Positions 51,946-60,216 of a stretch of 64,000 nucleotides of DNA are shown here, one piece after another. Each line of letters starts with the position of its first letter. Position 1 is the first letter of the stretch. The DNA is taken from positions 2,972,501 to 3,036,500 of the forward strand of contig NZ_CP123872.1 of NCBI RefSeq assembly GCF_031598375.1. The letters run 5' to 3'. Below the pieces are notes generated by a model that saw nothing but the letters and a program-made list of their open reading frames with translations, was not told where the DNA came from and made no database searches. The translations under genes were made by a program, and so were the position numbers. This DNA is from Temperatibacter marinus. GTDB taxonomy: Bacteria; Pseudomonadota; Alphaproteobacteria; Sphingomonadales; Kordiimonadaceae.

Positions 51946-53202
51946 CTATCGTCGTCCATATCCATAGTAAGTAGCAAACTTCTTATTGCTGCTTCCCATT
52001 CTGGTTTTATTAAGCAAGAGATTGATATCTTTACATTTATTAATCAATGTCAAGCCTTCCTTGATCATGATTTCGCTGGTTTCTTCAGCAGCAATTACAT
52101 AAACAGTTTGCCCCACATACATGCTCATCACAGACGGTACAGAACTTGCCAAGGACGGCGGTGCATCGAAAATAATCAATCGATCCGGATAGCGCGTCGA
52201 TAGCTCTTCAACAATATTTTTCATGCGCTCAGACGCCAGAAGCTCTGTGGTTCTGTTATGCTGTCGCCCCGCAGGCATAATCACCAGATTGTCCACATTG
52301 GTACGTAGCAAACAATCGCCAACATTAAGGCTTTCATCAGCTACAACATCCATAAAACCTTTACCGCCGCGCATGCCCAAACGATTAAGAATTTCTGGTT
52401 TATTAAAGTCTGCATCTATCAACAGGACTGTCGTGTCTTGTTCCGTCGCAATCGACAATGCCAGATTAATGGAACAGAATGTCTTCCCTTCGTTCGGGTT
52501 AGAACTGGTCACCATGAGAACATTGCCGTTTTCTATCTTTTGATCTTCTGTACCAAAAGCATTCAACAAAAGAGTTCGTTTGATAATACGGAATTCTTCA
52601 CTCATTAAATTAGTGGGCATATCTGGTGTAATGAAGCCGCGTTCACGGAGGAGCGTTAGGTCAATTTCCGAGACCTTACCTGCAGATGGCCTGGCTTTTG
52701 GCTTGACAGCAGGCGCCTTAGTCTGCGCAACATTCGGCTTGAGCATTGAGGCTGACAAGTCTGTCGGATCCGGCTTTCTAGATCGTGCTTTGGTCTTATG
52801 GGCAGATAGCCGCTCAATTACATCATCTGGATCGTCCTTCTTAGTTTTCGGTTTCTTTTTAGAAAGACCCGAAACTTTTGACTTCACACCAACGCTATCG
52901 ACAGACGTTTCTTTGTTTGATTTTGATTTCTTACCTAGTCCCCGGATCCCCTTCGTCAGAGCAGATTCAACCGGATCGTTAAGAGACCGTTTCACCGTCT
53001 CAACGACATCTTCAGAAGTATCAGAGGATGATGACTTCTTGGCCTTTTTTTTGCCAATAGCCTTAAACCGATCGAGACCTTTGTCCTGATCGGTTTCTCC
53101 CCCCCCTTTTGCAAGCCTTTCCGCTTCCAACTGGGCTTTTTCTTTTGCTTTTGCTAAGGCCTTTTCTTTAGCCTCTTTAGCAGCCCGTTCAATGAGGTCC
53201 AT
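51946..53202 (-). CDS. XrtA-associated tyrosine autokinase (TIGR03018-like)
   Basis: A 418-residue protein. Residues about 1-190 are a low-complexity, charged region rich in Lys, Ala, Ser and Asp. The C-terminal half is a BY-kinase/ParA-like fold: TSSNPNEGKTFCSINLA (Walker A type), VLLIDADFNKPEI (Walker A') and LIIFDAPPSL. The final residues (FATYYGYGRR) form a tyrosine cluster, the usual autophosphorylation tail. It works with the Wzz-like protein encoded 36 bp upstream, probably controlling polysaccharide chain length. The long N-terminal extension is the unusual part. Confidence 0.85.
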   Translation of the reverse strand: MDLIERAAKEAKEKALAKAKEKAQLEAERLAKGGGETDQDKGLDRFKAIGKKKAKKSSSSDTSEDVVETVKRSLNDPVESALTKGIRGLGKKSKSNKETSVDSVGVKSKVSGLSKKKPKTKKDDPDDVIERLSAHKTKARSRKPDPTDLSASMLKPNVAQTKAPAVKPKARPSAGKVSEIDLTLLRERGFITPDMPTNLMSEEFRIIKRTLLLNAFGTEDQKIENGNVLMVTSSNPNEGKTFCSINLALSIATEQDTTVLLIDADFNKPEILNRLGMRGGKGFMDVVADESLNVGDCLLRTNVDNLVIMPAGRQHNRTTELLASERMKNIVEELSTRYPDRLIIFDAPPSLASSVPSVMSMYVGQTVYVIAAEETSEIMIKEGLTLINKCKDINLLLNKTRMGSSNKKFATYYGYGRR

Positions 53203-53238
53203 TTATTTGCTCCATACCATAGACCGGTTAGCCATCTA

Positions 53239-54837
53239 TTATCCCAGTAATGAATCCATTGCCAAGAGCAGAACATACATCGCAAAGAGCGCTGATCCTA
53301 ATCCCGCAAACAACAACATTTCTTTTCGTCTTTTTGACATGGCCTTTTCATCAAGCATCACTGTAACATTACCGATGACCGGCAAATCAAAGTGATCCCT
53401 TAATTGTTCAACAGACAAAACAACAGGTCTAATCTGTGACAGAATAAGCGCCACGCCAATTCCTACCATAATACCCCCAACGAGCGTTAACGTCATAAAA
53501 ATAAGGCGCGGAGGCCCTGACGGCGAGCTCGGTGTAAAACCAGGTGTTACTACGCGGGTATTTATTGATGCACCAGACACTTTCTCTATCGTTTCTGCAT
53601 CCCTGCGCTTTTCAAGCATTTCTTCAAGCTGGTCTCTGTAATTTCGCGCCACTTGGCGCTTCTCATTAAAGGAAGCTTGGACGCTCGGTTCTACTTTGAC
53701 ATATTCATCATAACGCTCAATATCGGTTTTAGATTCATTATAATTTTCTTCAGCCGTAACGAGCAGCTCTCTAAAATCTGTAATCTTAAGCCCGAGGTCC
53801 CCATAGGTCCCATTTGGGTCCACTCTTACATATTCATTTTCTTCGTTTGTTTTCTTTACTTCCGCGATCCGGCTGTTTCGTTGTTCGTTTTCAGTTTTCA
53901 ATTCAGCCTTCACTAAATCAATTTGTCGCGTGAAAAAGATGATAGAAGGGTGCTTATCCTTTAGCCCTTTTGTTCTGGCCTCATCCATCTTCTTCTGAAG
54001 CTCTTCTAGCCGTTCTTCAATCCGCTGAATTTGAGTCTTCCCATCACCTGAAACTTGATCTTTATACACATAGAGAAATTTCGGGGTGATTTTCAATTGG
54101 TCTTGAATATTCTTAATCTTACTATTCAACTCACGCACTTCACGCTCTGCACGTTTAAAGTCATTTCGAGCCTTTTCTAATTTGTCAAGATTTTGTCCTG
54201 CTAAAATAGAGGCATTCACAGCCTGAAACTTACTTTGCTCATTCTCAGCTAAAGCTACCTTTTTCTTAAGCTGATTAATCTCCCTATCAAGGAAGTCAAT
54301 GGTATCTTCAACTGTATCTGACTCTGATGCAGATTGCGCGCGTTCAGAGAGATTATTCATCAGCTGATTGACCACAAATGTTGTTAACTCTCGACGCTGC
54401 GTTTCTGAAAGGCGCTCATCATCAGTTTCATACTCTATAAGAAACATATTATTTGGTCGCTGAAGAATAGAGATATCACTCTTCATATCATTCACAGCTT
54501 CTCGCAATTGATCATCTGTCACTAAATGCTCTGAGAGAACACTACCACGTATAATAAATTGAAGGTTTTTCTCATCCAACATGAGGCTACGGATCATATC
54601 AATATTTTTACTGGTGTTATTTTTGTTAAAAACTTTAAAAAAATCTTTCAACAAATTCTGATGAACAAAGAGCGTACCTTTTCCTGTATAATTATAAGGC
54701 ATGGTCATTGTTAGGCCCCACCCCAGAACACACACGACCCAAGTAGTGATCAGCATGTACCAGCGCTTCCGCCAAATACCATAGGCAATTGACCGTATCT
54801 GCTGAAAAAGTTCATGCAGTCCTAATTGTCCCGCCAT
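53239..54837 (-). CDS. XrtA-associated chain length determinant protein (Wzz-like)
   Basis: A 532-residue polysaccharide co-polymerase. One transmembrane helix lies near residues 22-42 and another near 455-475, with a long periplasmic coiled-coil region between (about 170-420). The cytoplasmic end has another hydrophobic stretch near 508-530. This matches the XrtA-associated Wzz family. It sets polymer length with the tyrosine autokinase. An aggagc site precedes the ATG. The gap to the export gene is 218 bp and contains two inverted repeats. Confidence 0.87.
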   Translation of the reverse strand: MAGQLGLHELFQQIRSIAYGIWRKRWYMLITTWVVCVLGWGLTMTMPYNYTGKGTLFVHQNLLKDFFKVFNKNNTSKNIDMIRSLMLDEKNLQFIIRGSVLSEHLVTDDQLREAVNDMKSDISILQRPNNMFLIEYETDDERLSETQRRELTTFVVNQLMNNLSERAQSASESDTVEDTIDFLDREINQLKKKVALAENEQSKFQAVNASILAGQNLDKLEKARNDFKRAEREVRELNSKIKNIQDQLKITPKFLYVYKDQVSGDGKTQIQRIEERLEELQKKMDEARTKGLKDKHPSIIFFTRQIDLVKAELKTENEQRNSRIAEVKKTNEENEYVRVDPNGTYGDLGLKITDFRELLVTAEENYNESKTDIERYDEYVKVEPSVQASFNEKRQVARNYRDQLEEMLEKRRDAETIEKVSGASINTRVVTPGFTPSSPSGPPRLIFMTLTLVGGIMVGIGVALILSQIRPVVLSVEQLRDHFDLPVIGNVTVMLDEKAMSKRRKEMLLFAGLGSALFAMYVLLLAMDSLLG

Positions 54838-54887
54838 GATAAGCTCCTGTCTTCATGTAACTTTTCGTTACTCATCATCTTTACTTT

Positions 54888-54919
54888 GAGATCATGCCCA
54901 GTGTAGCAGACATGATCTC
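54888..54919. promoter_or_regulatory. 9-bp inverted repeat upstream of the Wzz-like gene
   Basis: GAGATCATG at 54888-54896 and CATGATCTC at 54911-54919 form a perfect inverted repeat with a 14-base centre. It lies 51 bp upstream of the Wzz-like start. It may be an operator or an mRNA hairpin; the leftward side lacks a T-run. Confidence 0.4.
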
Positions 54920-55022
54920 TTTTGTCTTTGCCCGTTTCTAAGGCCGCTTTATAGCCACTCTATTCTAAAGGGCACCAAACTCTGACACCATTCTCTGGCG
55001 AAATTATGACCATTCAAACCTT

Positions 55023-55036
55023 GGATCATATGATCC
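55023..55036. promoter_or_regulatory. Perfect 14-bp palindrome between export and Wzz-like genes
   Basis: GGATCATATGATCC is a perfect palindrome, 19 bp downstream of the export gene stop. It shares the GATCAT half-site with the inverted repeat at 54888-54919, suggesting a common DNA-binding protein, although this is inference. Confidence 0.35.
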
Positions 55037-55055
55037 GCTTCAAAAGCTTGCGCCT

Positions 55056-55685
55056 CTAGAAGATACTTTCAGGGATAATCAACACATCCCCAGGCAAAAT
55101 CACAACATTTGCATCAACATCGCCGTCCTTCAAAAGAGAGCTGATCTTAATGCGATATTCCTTCATTTCACCGTTTTCATAGCGCACCAATGTGGCGCGA
55201 TCACCGGCAGCAAACTCTGTCAATCCTCCCACTTCAATCATGAGATCCAAAAGGGTCATATTCGCACGGTATGCAATAGCCTTAGGCTCAGATGCCTCTC
55301 CTACAACACGAACCTGCTGAGCAAAGGGGCCCGTGAAATCTGCGACCATGACGCTTACAATTGGTGTCTGAAGAATTTCAGATAGTTTTTCCTCGATATA
55401 GACAGCAATTTCTGTGGACGTTTTGCCGGCAGCAGGGATATCAGGCACAAGCGGCATACTAAACCTACCATCCGGCCTAACGATAATTTCCTTACTTAAC
55501 TCGGGCTGCTGCCAGACATAAATATCTAACCTGTCTAAAGGACCAACACGATATTCTGGCCCAGGGCCTTCATCAACTTTGACAAAAGGTGCCGAAGGAA
55601 GCAGAGGGGCTCTCTTAAAATAGCTACACCCGGAGAGGGCTAATACTATGAGAGACATACCAATAATTTTCATCATTTGTTGCAT
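55056..55685 (-). CDS. XrtA-associated polysaccharide export lipoprotein
   Basis: A 209-residue Wza-like protein. The signal peptide ends at a lipobox (LALSGCSYF), so the mature protein is an outer membrane lipoprotein. A poly_export domain follows (about residues 45-125: YRVGPLDRLDIYVWQQPELS, RPDGRFSMPLVPDI), then a SLBB-type segment (about 130-205: VVGEASEPKAIAYR, ILPGDVLIIPES). Shorter than E. coli Wza, as in the XrtA-associated export family. A ggag site lies eight bases before the ATG. The 259 bp between it and the small ORF upstream show no other clear gene. Confidence 0.9.
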   Translation of the reverse strand: MQQMMKIIGMSLIVLALSGCSYFKRAPLLPSAPFVKVDEGPGPEYRVGPLDRLDIYVWQQPELSKEIIVRPDGRFSMPLVPDIPAAGKTSTEIAVYIEEKLSEILQTPIVSVMVADFTGPFAQQVRVVGEASEPKAIAYRANMTLLDLMIEVGGLTEFAAGDRATLVRYENGEMKEYRIKISSLLKDGDVDANVVILPGDVLIIPESIF

Positions 55686-55944
55686 TCAGTTCACTCCTAC
55701 AAATGCCAATATCCTGCTTCTTTTAGGCACAAGCCCTTGATATGTTAAAATAGTTCATCACTAAAGTAGTGTTTGCAATATCTATACCTATTTGAAATCT
55801 ACTGATTTTTCTACATAAATCAAAGGAAAGAGCATTTTTTTTCTTGTTGTCAGACCATTCTTTTTCTTGAGCTTTCCATTTTTTTGCAAAATGACACAAA
55901 TTATGAGGAATAAATTTCATTTTGCTAATTGAAAAGACAAGGCC

Positions 55945-56088
55945 TCAAGGATCTATCTCATCCTCATCAGAAAGTGGCTCTTTATAATTTTCCCACCATT
56001 CCCCCTGCCCTTCATCTTTCATAAGAGCATAAAAAACTGTGTATAAAATCAATAGGCTACAGATAAGAAAGAATAAAGTTTCTAACAT
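55945..56088 (-). CDS. Small single-pass membrane protein (47 residues) in the XrtA locus
   Basis: A short ORF of 47 codons begins with the ATG at 56088, overlapping the stop of the upstream glycosyltransferase gene by seven bases, with aagga nine bases before it. The product has one hydrophobic helix (about residues 4-20, LFFLICSLLILYTVFY), then GEWWENYKEP and a very acidic C-terminus (DEDEIDP). Overlap, ribosome site and a clean membrane-plus-tail layout argue that it is real. I recognise no family. The 55686-55944 stretch downstream is otherwise empty apart from an unconvincing 65-codon frame. Confidence 0.5.
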   Translation of the reverse strand: MLETLFFLICSLLILYTVFYALMKDEGQGEWWENYKEPLSDEDEIDP

Positions 56089-57305
56089 TTCCGGTCATCC
56101 TTTTCATCATCTCGATTGGGCGTAAGCTCAGAAAATATACGCCACTGCGCTTTCGATGTCTCCTCCCAAGAATAGGACTCAGCATAGCGCCGCACATCTT
56201 CTCTTTTTGGGTAGGCCGCCATCAGTTGGCTATAGCGCTGTGCAATATCTTCCATGGTCTTGGTTTGAACAGAAAGGCCTGCTTCTGGTACATTCACGAA
56301 CTCTTCGACACCACCCACTGCCCGAGCTAGCACAGGTGTCCCGCAGGCCATAGCCTCAAGTAGAACATTTGGCCAGCCTTCCCTTTCAGACATCAGCATG
56401 AGTAAATCTACTCCAGAGTGATAGACTTTTAATCTCTCATGATCAACACGTCCGATAAAATGAACTCGGCCCTCCAGTCCTAGGCTTTCAACCAGAAGCT
56501 TTAGGGCCGTTTCTTCAGGGCCAACACCAATAATTAGTAGATGTGCTTTATCCACACGGGCCATCAGCTCAATACAAAGGTCATGCCTCTTTCTAGGGAT
56601 GAGCCACCCGACAGACACGATGAGCTTGCCATTAAATGAGGGGTCAACACCAATTTCCTTAAGGATGGCTTTCCGGGAAGTTTTGTAATCTAAGGGATAA
56701 AAAACCGTTAGGTCGACACCGTTTCTGAGCGTTGAGATCTTTTGATTTTCACCGGTCATGTCAACTAAGTCCTGACGTAGACTTTCACTGACGGTCATCA
56801 CTCTTCCAGCTGCAGCGCAGGCATCCTTTATCCAATCTCTGTAAGGATCCATCAACCCGATCTCAGTCACATCACTGCCACGAGCAGTCATCGTAAAGGG
56901 TTTTCCAAGTTCCTTGGCGATTTTCGCTGCTGCTATGCCATCTGGAAAGAGGTAATGCGCGTCAATGACGTCAAAATCAAAGCCTTCTGCAATCATTTTC
57001 TTCGCAGCCCTAAGACCTGCATGATAAAGGGTCGTTGGGGTTATGCGCATTCCTACTTTTGGGACCGTAATATAGCGAGGGTGCCAAATTTCTACACCCT
57101 TTCTTACTTCATATTTAGGAGCCCTTGCGTACTGGCCGTAGACGCCAAAAACTTTAGACCTAAAAGGAAACCAGGGCACAGGAGCAATGACTTTAACCTT
57201 TACGTCGCAGTCTTTGCGCAAATGCTGCATTCGATTTTCAACAAAAACTCCGAGTGACGGATTAGCCGCGTTTGGAAATAATGTGGAAAAAAGGAGAATT
57301 TTCAT
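56082..57305 (-). CDS. GT4-type glycosyltransferase of the XrtA locus
   Basis: A 407-residue GT-B family 4 glycosyltransferase. Acceptor-side features are LLFSTLFPNAANPSLGVFVE and YLFPDGIAAA. The donor side has VGWLIPRKRHDLCIEL, FIGRVDHERL and the EX7E segment EGWPNVLLEAMACGTPVLA. The N-terminal pattern matches the exosortase A-associated GT4 family. It starts 2 bp after the PrsT-like stop and overlaps the 47-residue ORF. Cytoplasmic; sugar specificity cannot be predicted. Confidence 0.88.
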   Translation of the reverse strand: MKILLFSTLFPNAANPSLGVFVENRMQHLRKDCDVKVKVIAPVPWFPFRSKVFGVYGQYARAPKYEVRKGVEIWHPRYITVPKVGMRITPTTLYHAGLRAAKKMIAEGFDFDVIDAHYLFPDGIAAAKIAKELGKPFTMTARGSDVTEIGLMDPYRDWIKDACAAAGRVMTVSESLRQDLVDMTGENQKISTLRNGVDLTVFYPLDYKTSRKAILKEIGVDPSFNGKLIVSVGWLIPRKRHDLCIELMARVDKAHLLIIGVGPEETALKLLVESLGLEGRVHFIGRVDHERLKVYHSGVDLLMLMSEREGWPNVLLEAMACGTPVLARAVGGVEEFVNVPEAGLSVQTKTMEDIAQRYSQLMAAYPKREDVRRYAESYSWEETSKAQWRIFSELTPNRDDEKDDRKC

Positions 57306-57307
57306 AC

Positions 57308-60184
57308 CTATTCCAAGATCTCAATCTGTCTTTTCGCGTCGTTAAAGTCAGGAAAGTCTTCGGAAAGCTTAACCGCAGCTTTAAAGGCCTCAAGAGCTTT
57401 TGCCCGCAAACTTAACCTTTTATAAGCCAGCCCCAAAAAGTAATGATTTTCTGCAATTCCTGGCGCACGGCTAATGGCCTGTTGGAAATAATCTACCGCA
57501 AGCTCTGGCTTTCTCTTTGTTTTTAGTTCAAGGAGCCCGGCTGTTGTAATTACATAAGGATCTGTTGGCTTCATCTTATAGGCATAATCCACCATTGCTG
57601 TGGCTTCAATATCATTAGTTTCAATCAATAAGCGCCCTAATCGAGCGGAAATATCAGCATCAACGATACCTAGATTGAAAATTGAACGATAGGTGTTAAT
57701 CGCACGCTTTATCTGTCCTTGCCTTTTGTAAAGAGAGGCAAGTTTAGTTCTAATTGCTAAATCGAGAGGCGCATCCTCAAGCCATTCTTCTAACAGGCGA
57801 GCGGCATCTATATCTTTCTTCAAGGCTAATTTTGCCTCTACCAATTGCTCCAAAGCTTCACGACTAGACGATTCAGCTGCATAGATCCGCTCTAGCTCTA
57901 ACTCTGCATCTCCAAATTTTAACAAGCGTAAATAAATCTCGCCCTTAATGGCACCAGAGACCTCGGCAGGTCTACTATCATCCTTTAAGAGGGGTAGTAA
58001 CAATTCAGCACGATCCACACGCCCTGCTTTAACTTCTAACTCAGCTTGATACCAAGGCAAACTCTTAACAGTCAGATTCTGCGCTTTTGCCATGGACTGT
58101 ACACGTGCATAGCTGCTTCTGGCCCCTGCATACAGTTTCGCCCGCATCAGGGCTCTGCCATAGAGTAACTGAGACTGGATATCTGCTGGACGAAATGAAA
58201 CAACCCGCGCTAAAAGCTGGGTCGCCATATAGGACCCTCCAGTCTCTAGTAGAACATCAGAGAAGACAATTAGCGCATCAGGATCATTATTAAATTTCCG
58301 TGCATTTCGACTAGCTACTTGAGCAGCTTCTTCGTTATTCCCAGCTTTCAAAAGACAATATGCATAATCAGCCATCATTGCCCCTGAATTTTTAATGCCG
58401 CGCTGTGCACTTCGATAAAATTTAACAGCCTCTTTCCACCTCCCCTGCTCTTTTAAAGCCCGTGCCAACAAAGCCATTGCTCGGTAATCGCTAGGATCAG
58501 CAGCTTCGATTTCGCGTAAGATTGTTTCTGCAGAGCCATAGTCTTCCTTTGCACTCAGCGCAATCGCGATATTTCTTTTGGCCGCTGTGTAGCCTTGATT
58601 ACGTCTAACAGCCTCTTCAAAAGAAGTAATCGCTGCATCATAGGCTTTCTGGGCAAGATAGACCGTTCCTAATATATTGTGCCCAATAGCCCGCGTAGGA
58701 AAATCAACAATCAATTTTGAGGCTGTATCTTTTGCTTCGTCAAACCGTTTTTCTTTAACATAGACAGCAGCTAGAAGGGCAAGATCTCTTGCACTGCCGG
58801 TTGCAGAACTCTTTTGCAATGCCGTTATCGCTTGATCGACTCTCCCTGCTGCATATTGAGCCAGCGCTAGCTTGCTCTCAATTGCCCCGATAGGATCTTG
58901 CCCGCCAGTATTGACTGCGTCCCCTCCAGCTTCCACAGCGCGTTCAAAATATCGTGTCCCAATTGAAAAATTACCTAGACCAGACTGAACGACGCCTGCC
59001 AAATTAAGCGCTACAGGGTCTTTTCCGCCAGTGGTTGTCTTAAGATACGGCGCGAGATATCTCTGTGCTAATTTAAACTTTTGCTGTCTAACAAGGGCTG
59101 TGATGAGCGTCTTGCGTACTTGATGACGGTTTGGTTTTGCATTCAAAACCAGCCGCAAATAAGTTTCCGCTACTGGATAATTACCCAGTTCAAACGAAAC
59201 AAGGCCGCGAACATAGCTTGCAGGTACATATCGCTTCACTAAATCATCCGCTTTACTGAGAAGATCATCAGCCTTTTGAAGATCACCAGCTCTTGAAGCA
59301 ATAACCGCAGAAAGGTAATATGCCATCTGATTGTCTGTGGATAAACTATAGACGATATCCAAGTCACGCTCTGCCTCAAGAGTTTTATTCTGATTGATGA
59401 GAATGGAGGCGCGCTCTAATCGCGCGAGTGTATTTGCTGGAAAAAGCTCGATCGCTTTGTCAAAATTTCCTTTCGCATCAATGAATTTGCCACGGAAACG
59501 ACGCACTAACCCTAAATTATACTGAACCATCGTTTCATCTGGCGCCTTCGTAAGGGCAAGAACAGCATAACTTTCTGCATCTGCCATCTGACGCACTTGT
59601 AGAGCCATCGTCGACAAGCCCAAATAGGCCTCATATTCATCAGGCTTCATTCGAACAGCTTGTCGGAACAACAATTCTGCCTGATCTCTGTTGCGCAAAT
59701 TCAATGACGCGTCAGCTTTCACAAGCGTTGCTTCATAGAGTTCTGCTTCTAACAAATTTGCCTCTTCGATAATCTCCAAGACTTTAGAATATTGCCGTTG
59801 GATCAAATATCCTTTTGCAAACAAGAGAGCTGTACGATCATAGTTCGCCCCTTTAAGTCGCGCCTTATTAATGGCGATAATCACTTCGTCGCCGCGGGTC
59901 GCCTTTAGAAACACTTCTGCTGAAGAAATATAATATTCAATATTTTCTGAATTGGTCGCTTCTAAACGACGCAGCATGGCAATAGCATCCGCATAGTTGC
60001 CTTCATTTGCAAACGCCATTGACGCCTCAATGGTATCGGCCTGTTGAAGCGTTATAGTAGACAAGCTCATAAGTGATAGAGCTGAAAGCTGACTGTTAGA
60101 ATAAGCGATCTCAGCAGAGACAGGAGTCAATGATGTAGACAGGGTCATCATTCCCGTCAAGGCAATCTGCTTAAATCCAATCAT
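57308..60184 (-). CDS. PrsT-like TPR protein of the exosortase/XrtA system
   Basis: A 958-residue protein made almost wholly of TPR repeats (more than 20, such as EYEAYLGLSTMALQVRQMAD and PDEYEAY). It has a signal peptide (KQIALTGMMTLSTSLTPVSA, then E) and so acts in the periplasm. It matches the PEP-CTERM TPR family (TIGR02917, PrsT), whose members are described as lipoproteins; here no lipobox cysteine follows the signal, so it would be soluble or differently anchored. I chose the ATG at 60184 (aaggaaa upstream) over one eight codons earlier. It follows the sugar transferase gene by 32 bp. Confidence 0.87.
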   Translation of the reverse strand: MIGFKQIALTGMMTLSTSLTPVSAEIAYSNSQLSALSLMSLSTITLQQADTIEASMAFANEGNYADAIAMLRRLEATNSENIEYYISSAEVFLKATRGDEVIIAINKARLKGANYDRTALLFAKGYLIQRQYSKVLEIIEEANLLEAELYEATLVKADASLNLRNRDQAELLFRQAVRMKPDEYEAYLGLSTMALQVRQMADAESYAVLALTKAPDETMVQYNLGLVRRFRGKFIDAKGNFDKAIELFPANTLARLERASILINQNKTLEAERDLDIVYSLSTDNQMAYYLSAVIASRAGDLQKADDLLSKADDLVKRYVPASYVRGLVSFELGNYPVAETYLRLVLNAKPNRHQVRKTLITALVRQQKFKLAQRYLAPYLKTTTGGKDPVALNLAGVVQSGLGNFSIGTRYFERAVEAGGDAVNTGGQDPIGAIESKLALAQYAAGRVDQAITALQKSSATGSARDLALLAAVYVKEKRFDEAKDTASKLIVDFPTRAIGHNILGTVYLAQKAYDAAITSFEEAVRRNQGYTAAKRNIAIALSAKEDYGSAETILREIEAADPSDYRAMALLARALKEQGRWKEAVKFYRSAQRGIKNSGAMMADYAYCLLKAGNNEEAAQVASRNARKFNNDPDALIVFSDVLLETGGSYMATQLLARVVSFRPADIQSQLLYGRALMRAKLYAGARSSYARVQSMAKAQNLTVKSLPWYQAELEVKAGRVDRAELLLPLLKDDSRPAEVSGAIKGEIYLRLLKFGDAELELERIYAAESSSREALEQLVEAKLALKKDIDAARLLEEWLEDAPLDLAIRTKLASLYKRQGQIKRAINTYRSIFNLGIVDADISARLGRLLIETNDIEATAMVDYAYKMKPTDPYVITTAGLLELKTKRKPELAVDYFQQAISRAPGIAENHYFLGLAYKRLSLRAKALEAFKAAVKLSEDFPDFNDAKRQIEILE

Positions 60185-60216
60185 ATGCTTTCCTTTTATC
60201 TTTATCATACATAAGT

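Noticed and set aside
55723-55920. 65-residue leftward ORF
   Set aside because: No ribosome site, low-complexity composition, no recognisable domain; more likely intergenic.
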